From JAVJRN01 sp040218415 (GTDB lineage Bacteria > Bacteroidota > Bacteroidia > Cytophagales > Cyclobacteriaceae), in NCBI GenBank assembly GCA_040218415.1, contig JAVJRN010000019.1:1-64000 (forward strand): DNA of 64,000 bases, in the 5' to 3' direction. Both the position numbers and the translations under genes were made by a program. Shown here piece after piece: positions 8,235 through 17,320 of this stretch. The number at the start of each line of letters is the position of its first letter. Position 1 is the stretch's first letter. Under the pieces are notes generated by a model. The model saw only the letters and a list, made by a program, of their open reading frames with translations. It was not told the origin of the DNA and made no database searches.

Positions 8235-10214
8235 ATGAAGTTTAGCACACTCGTCATTCTTTTTGCATCTCTGCTTTTCACCATTGCATGTGGCAATGAG
8301 CCAGATAAAGTAGTACCAACACCCGACAAGATGCAACTCATCAAGTTAAGAGTAGGAAGTGAAGATATCTTAGGCAAGGACGTATTGGTTACAGAATTGG
8401 ATAAGCCTATGGTCATCACTTTTTCTATAGGTTTAGATCCTACCACAGCACCTCCTGCTATACAGCTAATGAGCGAAACAGGAGAGCCGCTCTCATTAAC
8501 ATTTGCTTATTTGGATAACAACAGTTCCGTTTCCATCAAGCCAGAGCTTTCCCTCGCTCAAAATCAAGAATATACAATCACAATCACTAATGAGATCAAA
8601 GGAGAAGGCGGACAAATATTTGACGGGTATTCGCAGAAATTTTCCACCATCAATGAATCACTTGAGATTACCAAAATTCTAATAAACGATCTAGATGTAA
8701 CCGATCAAAGCACAAGGATTACTAAAATTGATTTAAATCCTACATTTCAAGTTTCTTTTTCCTCTACCATATCTGAAGACCTTCTGGAAAATAAGGTTAC
8801 TTTGGTAGGCGGGGGTACGATTCCACTTACCTATTCTCAAGTCAATGACTCTACTGTTCTATTCACTCCCAATGCGCAGCTGAAAGGATACCAGCGAAAT
8901 CGCCTTGTGTTTTCATCATCAATAGACGTAGATGAGAAGGTATTTGATGGCTATACGCTGGAGTTTTTCACGAAAGTAGATTCTACTTTGAAGTTTCCAG
9001 AAATCTCAGATGAGGAATTGCTTACTAAAATTCAACAGCAGACTTTCAAGTATTTCTATGATTTTGGACATCCCAAATCTGGTCTAACCAAAGAGCGTAA
9101 TACCTCTGGAGACATAGTCACCATGGGTGGTTCTGGGTTTGGTCTAATGACGATGATTGTGGGAATAGAGAGAGGTTTTATCACACGTGAACAGGGCATA
9201 GAGCGCCTGTCAAAAATGATTAATTTCCTTGCTACAGATGCATCGAGATATCATGGCGTCTGGCCTCATTGGCTCAATGGAAACTCTGGAACTACCGTGC
9301 CTTTCGGTACGAATGATGATGGTGGAGATCTCGTAGAGACCTCCTTTCTAATACAGGGTCTCTTGACCGTGAGACAGTATCTGAACGCTCAAAATACCGA
9401 GGAGGCAGCACTAATAGCCACGATTAACAAGATGTGGGAAGAAGTAGAATGGAACTGGCACGTGCAGCCTGGTACCAACAGCCTTACCTGGCATTGGTCA
9501 CCAAATACGGGATTTGCCCTGAACCTAAAAGTATCCGGTTGGAATGAATCTCTAGTCACATATCTTCTGGCAGCTGCTTCACCCACTCACAGTATAGAAA
9601 AGAATATCTACACCCAAGGCTGGACTCGCAATGGAGCGATGAGGAACGGTAATTCATTTTACGATATCACCTTGCCTCTGGGAGAGAGTAGAGGAGGTCC
9701 TTTGTTCTATGCACACTATTCTTTTTTGGGTCTCAACCCAACCAACCTTTCGGATGAATATGCTTCTTGCTACTTTGAACAGAATAGAGCTCATACGCTG
9801 ATCAATAGGGCATATTGCATTGACAATCCTAGAAATTATGTGGGCTACACCAGTACCAGTTGGGGATTGACTGCCAGCGACAATCCTTCGGGGTATTCTG
9901 CGCACAGTCCTACCAACGACTTAGGTGTGATCACTCCTACAGCAGCCATTTCATCTATACCCTACACACCTGAGGAGTCTATGGAAGCCATTAGGTTTTT
10001 CTATTATATATTAGGCGATAGGCTTTGGGGTGAATATGGTTTCTATGATGCTTTCAATATTACAGAAAACTGGTATGCCAGCTCATATTTAGCCATAGAT
10101 CAGGGGCCTATTGTGTGTATGATAGAAAACCATCGTACAGGTTTGCTTTGGGATCTATTTATGTCTGCTCCTGAAGTACAGGCTGGTTTGGATAAGTTGG
10201 GTTTTAGTTATTGA
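8235..10214 (+). CDS. GH144-type (PF10091) endo-beta-1,2-glucanase, lipoprotein with N-terminal Ig-like modules
   Basis: A 659-residue predicted glycoside hydrolase. I start it at the ATG at 8235, which gives a clean lipoprotein signal ending FTIAC; a longer reading from a TTG at 8187 would run through the terminator hairpin. Residues about 25-255 look like two Ig-like beta-sandwich modules. From about 260 to the end is the 'Glycoamylase' PF10091 domain: SGLTKERN, GGSGFGLMTMIVG, NDDGGDLVETSFLIQGLL, TWHWSPNTGFALNLKVSGWN, GGPLFYAHYSFLGL and a terminal LFMSAPEVQAGL. The founding GH144 member, from Chitinophaga pinensis, is an endo-beta-1,2-glucanase that yields sophoro-oligosaccharides. Activity here is inferred from family and from the downstream GH3. 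Confidence 0.8.
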   Translation: MKFSTLVILFASLLFTIACGNEPDKVVPTPDKMQLIKLRVGSEDILGKDVLVTELDKPMVITFSIGLDPTTAPPAIQLMSETGEPLSLTFAYLDNNSSVSIKPELSLAQNQEYTITITNEIKGEGGQIFDGYSQKFSTINESLEITKILINDLDVTDQSTRITKIDLNPTFQVSFSSTISEDLLENKVTLVGGGTIPLTYSQVNDSTVLFTPNAQLKGYQRNRLVFSSSIDVDEKVFDGYTLEFFTKVDSTLKFPEISDEELLTKIQQQTFKYFYDFGHPKSGLTKERNTSGDIVTMGGSGFGLMTMIVGIERGFITREQGIERLSKMINFLATDASRYHGVWPHWLNGNSGTTVPFGTNDDGGDLVETSFLIQGLLTVRQYLNAQNTEEAALIATINKMWEEVEWNWHVQPGTNSLTWHWSPNTGFALNLKVSGWNESLVTYLLAAASPTHSIEKNIYTQGWTRNGAMRNGNSFYDITLPLGESRGGPLFYAHYSFLGLNPTNLSDEYASCYFEQNRAHTLINRAYCIDNPRNYVGYTSTSWGLTASDNPSGYSAHSPTNDLGVITPTAAISSIPYTPEESMEAIRFFYYILGDRLWGEYGFYDAFNITENWYASSYLAIDQGPIVCMIENHRTGLLWDLFMSAPEVQAGLDKLGFSY

Positions 10215-10221
10215 TAAAGTG

Positions 10222-11577
10222 ATGCAGTTTCTAAGTTTGAAAACGTATTTCATTCTAATGTTAGCCTTAGCACTGTCAAGTTGCGAAGGCTCTAAGGAAA
10301 AAACGGAACAAGGTCACACTCAGGCAACTGATAAGATCACTGATGATTCTCTATTGACTTTGGTACAGTATCAGACTTTTCAATACTTCTGGGAAAATGA
10401 AGAACCCACTTCGGGTCTTGCTAGAGAACGCACACACTTGGACAGCTTTTATCCGGAAGATGATCAAAACGTGGTAACCTCAGGAGGATCTGGTTTTGGC
10501 CTGATGGCGATTTTGGTAGGTGTCGAGCGAGGATTCATTTCTAGAGAGGAAGCGATCACTCGCTATCTAAAAATATTGAGCTTTCTCGAAAACGCAGATA
10601 GCTTTCATGGCGCATTTCCACATTGGTGGTACGGAGCGTCGGGTAAGGTGAAGCCTTTCAGCAAGAAAGACGATGGTGGGGATTTGGTCGAGACAGCTTT
10701 TCTCATTCAAGGGCTGATTGCAGTAAGGCAGTATTTCAGTGCGGACACAGAAGAGGAGGCAACCATCAGAGCTCGAATCAACGCTATTTGGGAAGCGGTA
10801 GATTGGGAGTGGTATACCCAAGGAACCAACGCACTATACTGGCACTGGTCTCCGCAGAATGGATGGGAGATGAACTTTGCTGTGCGAGGTTACAACGAGT
10901 GCTTGATCATGTACGTTTTGGCCGCCTCTTCACTCACACATCCTATATCACCAGAGGTCTATCACAAAGGCTGGGCAAGAGATGGAGCCATCAGCTCAGA
11001 CGACCAATACTTAGGCTATGAAACAGTATTGGATCATTTTGATGAAGATGCCAATGTAGTCGGACCGCTATTTTGGGCGCATTATTCTTATTTGGGCTTA
11101 GATCCAAGGAGACTTAAAGATCAGTATGCAGACTACTGGAAGCTCAATGTCAATCATGCACTGATTCACTACACCCATTGTGTCAATAATCCGAATGACT
11201 TCAAAGGATATGGTAAGGACTGTTGGGGACTCACTTCTAGCTATTCAATGAACGGATATGCTGGGCATAGGCCTGATCAAGACTTGAGTGTGATTTCGCC
11301 TACAGCTGCCTTGTCGTCTTTTCCTTACACGCCCGATCAGAGTATGGCTATGCTAAGATACCTGTACCAAGACGCTGACTCTCTTGTTGGTAAATATGGC
11401 CCATTTGATGCTTTCAGCTTGGAAAAAAACTGGTACGAAAAACGATACTTGGCGATAGATCAGGGGCCTATTCCTGTCATGATAGAGAATTATCGATCCG
11501 GCTTGATTTGGAGGTTATTTATGTCCGCTCCTGAGGTACAGAGTGGTCTCACCAAACTCGGTTTTACATATGAATAG
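10222..11577 (+). CDS. GH144-type (PF10091) endo-beta-1,2-glucanase, single-domain lipoprotein
   Basis: A 451-residue paralogue of the preceding enzyme without the Ig-like modules. The start is the ATG at 10222; a GTG directly before it (10219) is also possible. The lipobox is LSSC, followed by EGSKEK, less acidic than in SusD. The catalytic domain begins near residue 45 with LLTLVQYQTFQYFWENEEP and keeps all the landmark motifs of its neighbour: GGSGFGLMAILVG, KDDGGDLVETAFLIQGL, YWHWSPQNGWEMNF, GPLFWAHYSYLGLDPRR, AIDQGPIPVMIENYRSGLIW. The gap to the upstream gene is 7 bases. Having a modular and a simple copy suggests division of labour, perhaps surface versus periplasm. Confidence 0.8.
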   Translation: MQFLSLKTYFILMLALALSSCEGSKEKTEQGHTQATDKITDDSLLTLVQYQTFQYFWENEEPTSGLARERTHLDSFYPEDDQNVVTSGGSGFGLMAILVGVERGFISREEAITRYLKILSFLENADSFHGAFPHWWYGASGKVKPFSKKDDGGDLVETAFLIQGLIAVRQYFSADTEEEATIRARINAIWEAVDWEWYTQGTNALYWHWSPQNGWEMNFAVRGYNECLIMYVLAASSLTHPISPEVYHKGWARDGAISSDDQYLGYETVLDHFDEDANVVGPLFWAHYSYLGLDPRRLKDQYADYWKLNVNHALIHYTHCVNNPNDFKGYGKDCWGLTSSYSMNGYAGHRPDQDLSVISPTAALSSFPYTPDQSMAMLRYLYQDADSLVGKYGPFDAFSLEKNWYEKRYLAIDQGPIPVMIENYRSGLIWRLFMSAPEVQSGLTKLGFTYE

Positions 11578-11623
11578 ACTATTACAATCTTTTGCCATGG
11601 CTCTTCTCTCGAAATAAGAAAAA

Positions 11624-13921
11624 ATGAAAATAAATACTTCCCTCAAATTATTCCTTCTAGCTGCGGTATTGTTAGCGTCATGTTCTGAAAAAACTTCAGA
11701 GTCCTCTCAGAATAGCATGGATGGCAGAATAGATTCACTCATGAGCCTGATGACCTTAGAGGAAAAGCTCGGTCAGCTCAATTTGCCATCGGCAGGTGAT
11801 ATCAACACTGGTTTAGCTCAAAGCACAGGAATTGTCTCGAAGATCAAACAAGGAAAAGTAGGTGGTCTCTTCAACATAAAGACGGCTGAGAAAATTAGGG
11901 AAATCCAGAAAATTGCGGTAGAAGAAAGTCGATTAAAAATCCCCTTGCTATTTGGTATGGATGTAATCCACGGCTACAAGACCATTTTTCCTATTCCACT
12001 GGCCCTTTCCAGTACATGGAACATGGAGTTGATCAAGCAGAGCGCGCAGATAGCCGCAAAGGAAGCAAGTGCAGACGGGATATCTTGGACATTTTCACCT
12101 ATGGTGGACATCTCACGTGACCCAAGATGGGGCCGAATACTGGAGGGTAGTGGAGAAGATCCTTACATGGGATCCATGGTGGCCAAGGCAATGGTAGAGG
12201 GTTATCAGGGAGACGACTTGGCATCACCTTATACTTTGATGGCATGTGTCAAACACTTTGCACTCTACGGAGCTTCAGAGGCCGGTAGAGATTACGGCAC
12301 GGTTGATATGAGTCGGCAAAGAATGTATAACGAATATTTCGCACCCTACAAAGCAGCGGTAGATGCCGGAGCAGGAAGTATGATGGCTTCCTTCAACGAA
12401 GTAGATGGCCTCCCTGCTACAGGTAACCGCTGGTTGATGACAGAAGTGCTTCGTGAGCAATGGGGTTTTGACGGTTTTGTCGTATCAGATTATACTGGCG
12501 TTACTGAGATGGTAGAGCATGGTGTAGGTGATACACTCGGCGTGGCAGCATTGGCGCTAAATGCTGGTATAGACATGGACATGGTAAGTGACGCTATATC
12601 AGGTCGCGGCTTAGAGGCACTGGAAAAAGGGTTGATTTCAGTGCAAATGATCAATCAGGCATGCAGACGAATTTTGGAAGCGAAATTTAAGCTAGGGTTG
12701 TTTGATGACCCTTACAAATACTGTGATCTGGAGCGGAGCAAAACGGAGCTGTTCACGGCGGAAAATAGAGCAGCAGCTAGAAAAATGGCTACAGAGTCTT
12801 TCGTCTTGCTCAAAAACGAAAATGAAGTCCTTCCTTTGAAAATGGGAGGGACTGTCGCAGTGATCGGACCAATGGCCAACAATCGTGAGAATGTGGTTGG
12901 GAGCTGGAGTGTAGCAGGTGACTATGATCAAGCTATTTCTCTACTTGAAGGCTTGGAAAATGTAGCTGGAGATCAAGTGGACTTCCTTTATGCCAAAGGG
13001 GCCAATGTGTATGAAGATGCCGCTTTGGAAGCGCGCGTGAGCATCTTCGGTAAGCCAACCTATAGAGACGAGCGATCTGCTGCTGTGCTTCGTGCGGAGG
13101 CTTTGGCTGTAGCCAAAAAGTCAGACGTGATCATAGCAGCGCTTGGAGAAGTGGCAGAAATGAGCGGAGAGAGTTCTAGCCGAACAGATATTCAGATTCC
13201 GGAGATCCAGCAAGAGCTTTTGAGGGAGTTGCTAAAGACAGGCAAGCCTGTGGTGTTAGTGCTGTTTGCAGGGAGGCCAATGGTGCTCACAGAGGAGTCT
13301 AAGACAGTCCCAGCTATACTTAATGTTTGGTTTGGAGGCACTGAGGCTGGTAATGCAATAGCGGACGTGCTGTTTGGTGCAGTTAACCCGTCGGGAAAAC
13401 TGACCGTCACATTTCCGCAGAATATTGGTCAGATTCCTATTTTCTACAACCATAAAAATACCGGAAGACCTTTGCCGGAAGGCACTTGGTTTCAAAAGTT
13501 CAAGTCTAATTACTTAGACGTCACTAATGAGCCACTGTATCCTTTTGGGTACGGACTGAGCTATACTTCCTTCGAATATGGCGAATTGGAATTAAGCACT
13601 ACTCAACTAAAGGCAGGTCAAAAGATGACTGCATCCATTGAAGTCACCAATGCTGGGAAATATGATGGATCCGAAGTGGTGCAGCTATACATCCGCGATT
13701 TAGTCGGAAGTGTTTCACGACCTGTCAAAGAGCTGAAGGGGTTTGAGAAGATCGAAATCAAAGCAGGAGAAACTCGAAAAGTCTCCTTCGAAATCACCTC
13801 GGATGACTTACGATTTTACAATTATGACTTGAATCATGTATGGGAGGCTGGAGACTTTCAAGTGATGGTGGGTAGTAACTCTGAAGAAGTAAAGGTCAAA
13901 GATTTTGAACTCATCCAATAG
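11624..13921 (+). CDS. bglX: GH3 beta-glucosidase, BglX-like lipoprotein
   Basis: A 765-residue family 3 glycoside hydrolase that removes glucose from beta-glucoside ends. The signal sequence ends in the lipobox LASC (Cys20), so it is membrane-anchored. The N-terminal TIM barrel carries GMDVIHGYKTIFPIPLA and the nucleophile motif FDGFVVSDYTG, with Asp289 as the likely nucleophile. The second domain has MSGESSSR, with Glu516 as the candidate acid/base. A fibronectin type III-like domain closes the protein (KELKGFEKIEIKAGET). BglX-type enzymes include the Bacteroides thetaiotaomicron BT_3567 sophorose-active beta-glucosidase, which fits the GH144 neighbours. It is the last gene of the PUL. Confidence 0.9.
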   Translation: MKINTSLKLFLLAAVLLASCSEKTSESSQNSMDGRIDSLMSLMTLEEKLGQLNLPSAGDINTGLAQSTGIVSKIKQGKVGGLFNIKTAEKIREIQKIAVEESRLKIPLLFGMDVIHGYKTIFPIPLALSSTWNMELIKQSAQIAAKEASADGISWTFSPMVDISRDPRWGRILEGSGEDPYMGSMVAKAMVEGYQGDDLASPYTLMACVKHFALYGASEAGRDYGTVDMSRQRMYNEYFAPYKAAVDAGAGSMMASFNEVDGLPATGNRWLMTEVLREQWGFDGFVVSDYTGVTEMVEHGVGDTLGVAALALNAGIDMDMVSDAISGRGLEALEKGLISVQMINQACRRILEAKFKLGLFDDPYKYCDLERSKTELFTAENRAAARKMATESFVLLKNENEVLPLKMGGTVAVIGPMANNRENVVGSWSVAGDYDQAISLLEGLENVAGDQVDFLYAKGANVYEDAALEARVSIFGKPTYRDERSAAVLRAEALAVAKKSDVIIAALGEVAEMSGESSSRTDIQIPEIQQELLRELLKTGKPVVLVLFAGRPMVLTEESKTVPAILNVWFGGTEAGNAIADVLFGAVNPSGKLTVTFPQNIGQIPIFYNHKNTGRPLPEGTWFQKFKSNYLDVTNEPLYPFGYGLSYTSFEYGELELSTTQLKAGQKMTASIEVTNAGKYDGSEVVQLYIRDLVGSVSRPVKELKGFEKIEIKAGETRKVSFEITSDDLRFYNYDLNHVWEAGDFQVMVGSNSEEVKVKDFELIQ

Positions 13922-14015
13922 GAACCTTCCTGCTGACTTGAAATTAGGTCAAAGGTGAATTTGCATGGAATATATGAAAATAAAATATCCTCCATGAGGA
14001 GTAGGAATTCTGGAT

Positions 14016-15122
14016 TTAAGCGGAATAACAAGCCCGTACTTTTTCTGCGGTACTCACCCATGTAAAGTCTGCAGCCCTTGCCAAACCAGCCTCAACTTTA
14101 GCCTCTATTCCGTTTGAAAACTGTGTGGAAATCATCGCGTTTTTAATCTCATTTTCCGAAAATGGATCAACGAGCAAAGCGGCTCCACCAGCAACCTCTG
14201 GCATAGAAGATGTGTTTGAGGTAATGACCAGCGTGCCACACGCCATCGCTTCTATAATCGGAATGCCAAAACTTTCTCTTAGCGAAGGATATACGAAACA
14301 TTGCGCCGAAGCATATATTTCTGGTAAGTCTGCATGAGAGACATATCCCGTGAGATGAATGTATTTTGCAAGAGGCAAACCATTGATTTCTTTCAGCATT
14401 TTATCCAAATCTTCTTTGCTCGATTCTGCAATGACAAGTGGAAGTGGAACATCGATTTGTTCGGTGTATCCTTTATAAGCCTTGAGCAAGCCTATCATGT
14501 TTTTCTTTGGTGCTGTATTACCCAGAAAAAAGAAATATTCGTCAGGTAATTTAAACTTTGCCTTGATCGATTCTTTTTCGATTTCGGAGTAAGGTCTGAA
14601 TTTTTCAGCGACACCATTGTACACACTTTCTATTTTGTGCGCTTGCCCAAGTTTTTCTACAATGTGCTGCTTTTCAAACTCAGAAACGGTAAATACTTTG
14701 CGTGCTTTTTTGAAAACAGAGGGTACCACCCATTGGCGATAGTAATGACCTAATTTTTGATACAACGAGCCTCCACTAAACGATTGATTGAGGTAAATGA
14801 TATCATGAATCGTCACGATTAAAGGCGTATTGAGAAGAATAGGAGCCGTGTTGCTTGTACAGTGAAGGAGGTCAATTTGGTGTTTTTTCACAGCAAGAGG
14901 CAACCATAATTGTTCCCAATCAGCGTAAGTGATGCCCTTTACTTCAATGATTTTAACATTTGGTGTTTCCTCTAAGCAACGATCAGGTCCAGCCTTGACG
15001 AAAATAAAATATTCATTTTCAAGATCTGTTTTTTGAAGTTGCCTGATGAGTTCCAAAGCATAAATATCCATGCCATGCTTTTTACTTCTAAAGATTCTCT
15101 GGGCTTCAATTCCTATACGCAT
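14016..15122 (-). CDS. GT4-family glycosyltransferase (exopolysaccharide)
   Basis: A 368-residue glycosyltransferase with a GT-B fold. The N-terminal Rossmann half begins MRIGIEAQRIFRSKKHG and includes IDLLHCTSNTAPIL. The C-terminal nucleotide-sugar half has FFLGNTAPKKNMIGLLKAY and the GT4 E-x7-E motif in ESFGIPIIEAMACG, which holds the donor. No membrane segments are evident, so it should act at the cytoplasmic face of the inner membrane on the lipid-linked repeat unit. It is the last gene of the minus-strand exopolysaccharide operon, 8 bases after the GT2 gene. Donor and acceptor sugars cannot be read from sequence. Confidence 0.9.
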   Translation of the reverse strand: MRIGIEAQRIFRSKKHGMDIYALELIRQLQKTDLENEYFIFVKAGPDRCLEETPNVKIIEVKGITYADWEQLWLPLAVKKHQIDLLHCTSNTAPILLNTPLIVTIHDIIYLNQSFSGGSLYQKLGHYYRQWVVPSVFKKARKVFTVSEFEKQHIVEKLGQAHKIESVYNGVAEKFRPYSEIEKESIKAKFKLPDEYFFFLGNTAPKKNMIGLLKAYKGYTEQIDVPLPLVIAESSKEDLDKMLKEINGLPLAKYIHLTGYVSHADLPEIYASAQCFVYPSLRESFGIPIIEAMACGTLVITSNTSSMPEVAGGAALLVDPFSENEIKNAMISTQFSNGIEAKVEAGLARAADFTWVSTAEKVRACYSA

Positions 15123-15130
15123 GACTTTAA

Positions 15131-16285
15131 TCAGATATTATGTGGAGTGTGTAAGAAATTATTTTTCGCCTTTTTGAATCCTAAAAATGCTTTGACCATG
15201 AGTAAGAAGGTAATTGGCAAACTGAGACAAGCCTTAAGCGCAGCTATAGATCGGTATTTTTTTGGAGCGGCAAACAGCAACGCTAAAATATTGACCAGAA
15301 AAAGGATGGCACTGTACCATGCGAAATCAGGAAAAAAGAAGAAGGTAAGCACAGTAGTTCCAAACAATAAGCCAAGCAGAATAAGGCGAGGAGGCAATAA
15401 AAACTGCAAAGACTTATCAAAATAATCCCAGTTTCTTTCCTTCATCAAAACCTTGGTCGCATCGGTGAATGAAGCTAGGCCAAAGCGTATTTGCGCAGCG
15501 ATCCAGCGTGTGCGCTGATTGGTAAATACTTCTTTCGAACTGACTTTTTCGTCATACACGTAAGCATCTTCCAAGTATTTTATTTCAATGTTCTCCTTTA
15601 AAAATTTCAATTCCAATTGCTTATCAAATCCTCCCAAAGCATCGATTTCCTTCATTTGATTTCTGAAAAATTCGTAATCAAAAGCCATCCCTGATCCTAT
15701 AAGAGCCGATGAAAGCCCCAAACTTTGATGGCCTTTTCTGAAAATATTGTTATTCATTTCTTCGCTGATAGCATCGAGTAAGGCAAGATTAGAATCTTCG
15801 TTTTTGGCTATTCTATGACCTTGCATCGCTAAGGTGCCTTTATTGAATTCCGTATTAATTTTTTGTAAAAAGTCAGGAGCCATCACATTGTCTGCATCTA
15901 ATACCACCACAATGTCAAAAGTCTGGGTTATCGTTTCAAAGGTTTTATTGATGGCCTTTGCTTTAGAGCTTTTCTCAAAATTAACTTCTATCAAGGTAAT
16001 GGATAGCTGCTTCAGCGCTTCCAGCGTGCTTGCTTTTAGGGAATCCGCGATGATTACTACCTCGTATTTTTCTTTGTTGTATTGCTGTTTTAGCGCTTTT
16101 TTGGCGGTATCTATGATGATGCCGTCCTCTTTATAGGCAGGGATAAAAATGGCAATCTTGTTTTCGCCAGAGGTCAACGCCTGGCGTGAATCTTTTTTAG
16201 AAAACCGACTAGCAATACTAAAAATCACAAGATATACTACGGAAATAGTAAAGTAGGTAAGTGGAATGTATAGTAAAAAACTCAT
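15131..16285 (-). CDS. GT2-family membrane glycosyltransferase
   Basis: A 384-residue inverting glycosyltransferase. A first membrane segment (about 3-24) precedes a GT-A domain with IAIFIPAYKEDGI, the metal-binding VVLDADNVM (DxD-type) and QRTRW, which corresponds to the QxxRW motif of processive and membrane GT2 enzymes. Three or more C-terminal membrane segments follow (about 292-370). Its start codon overlaps the stop of the sulfotransferase gene upstream by 4 bases, implying translational coupling. It probably adds a sugar to the exopolysaccharide repeat unit. Confidence 0.88.
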   Translation of the reverse strand: MSFLLYIPLTYFTISVVYLVIFSIASRFSKKDSRQALTSGENKIAIFIPAYKEDGIIIDTAKKALKQQYNKEKYEVVIIADSLKASTLEALKQLSITLIEVNFEKSSKAKAINKTFETITQTFDIVVVLDADNVMAPDFLQKINTEFNKGTLAMQGHRIAKNEDSNLALLDAISEEMNNNIFRKGHQSLGLSSALIGSGMAFDYEFFRNQMKEIDALGGFDKQLELKFLKENIEIKYLEDAYVYDEKVSSKEVFTNQRTRWIAAQIRFGLASFTDATKVLMKERNWDYFDKSLQFLLPPRLILLGLLFGTTVLTFFFFPDFAWYSAILFLVNILALLFAAPKKYRSIAALKACLSLPITFLLMVKAFLGFKKAKNNFLHTPHNI

Positions 16286-17214
16286 GATGCGGCGGTGTTT
16301 ATCCAGTTTGAAAAATCTATTTTTAGTAATGATTGAAGACTGTTGATGTCTTCTTGGTAGGCCAATTGTAAAAGTTGTGTTCTTGTTGCTGGATCCAATG
16401 GTTTTTTCTCCAAATTATTTTTTCTCAAACCATTGATCCATTTTTTGATATTTGTGTTATTGGTTACTGTGCTCAACAGTCGAGGACTGGCTTTCGAGAT
16501 TGTTTTTTTGATCAGACTATTTTGGCCTATCAATTTATCTACAAACTTATTTTTTATAAAGCCAGACACGTTGTATTCAGTACCCATATCAGGCTGGAAG
16601 GTAGCGTCAACTCCGATAAAATCATAGAGTTCTGCGATAACTTTTTTAGGATTTTTTCTCAATTCATCGTAGGTGAAAACTTTGAGTTGTGCTTGATCAA
16701 ATAATTCAAAGTAAACAGATAAATGTTTGAAATATAACCCTTCCTGAACCAGATCATTTCGCTTCCACCAGATGGAGTTTTTATCTAACGCATCGCTAAA
16801 TTTATGACTCGGAAGTCTATTTTCTCTAGCCAAGTGTAGATAACGAGAGTACAACCTATCGATAGGGTTGCGGAGTATCACTACCAGCTTTACGTTCGGG
16901 ATCGTGGCTTTTATTTTTTTGGCCGCTTCGGGTGTGTACAGATACATTGGAGATACTTCACCTATCGCTTTTTCCTCTTTCACATCCTTGAATAAATCTT
17001 CGTATGCCGATCTGTCCGTGATAGACCAAGGGTAATGTTTCATTTGGTTTGGATCAGCTTTGGCATCTACCAAGGTTTCTCCTTCTACAGCGAAAAAATT
17101 GGTTTCCTTTACTGGGCTCATGTAAACCTCAGGATGCTCTTTTAAATATTCGTACAAGGAAGTTGTGCCTGATTTTCCAGCACCAATGATCATAAAGTTA
17201 GGAAGTGTTTTCAT
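16282..17214 (-). CDS. PAPS-dependent sulfotransferase
   Basis: A 310-residue sulfotransferase that should transfer sulfate from PAPS to a polysaccharide. The 5'-phosphosulfate loop is at the very N-terminus (IIGAGKSGTTSLYEYL), and the 3'-phosphate site is LVVILRNPIDRLYSRYLH. I start it at the ATG at 17214, which puts the P-loop near residue 10 as in the family; an in-frame ATG at 17259 would add 15 residues. The stop overlaps the downstream GT2 gene. Its presence among the glycosyltransferases suggests a sulfated exopolysaccharide, a common trait of marine bacteria. Confidence 0.88.
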   Translation of the reverse strand: MKTLPNFMIIGAGKSGTTSLYEYLKEHPEVYMSPVKETNFFAVEGETLVDAKADPNQMKHYPWSITDRSAYEDLFKDVKEEKAIGEVSPMYLYTPEAAKKIKATIPNVKLVVILRNPIDRLYSRYLHLARENRLPSHKFSDALDKNSIWWKRNDLVQEGLYFKHLSVYFELFDQAQLKVFTYDELRKNPKKVIAELYDFIGVDATFQPDMGTEYNVSGFIKNKFVDKLIGQNSLIKKTISKASPRLLSTVTNNTNIKKWINGLRKNNLEKKPLDPATRTQLLQLAYQEDINSLQSLLKIDFSNWINTAAS

Positions 17215-17320
17215 CTGTTCTTTCGTTTCTGATGTGAAAGTAGCGATGATGATGGGCAAAATAATTTTCTTTCGATAATCGGCTTTGATACTTCGATTTT
17301 TGGCAAGCCAAAGGATCTGG

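Noticed and set aside
15033..15425. Plus-strand frame (130 codons) opposite the GT4 and GT2 genes
   Set aside because: Basic, low-complexity translation that is antisense to two clear glycosyltransferases; a shadow frame.
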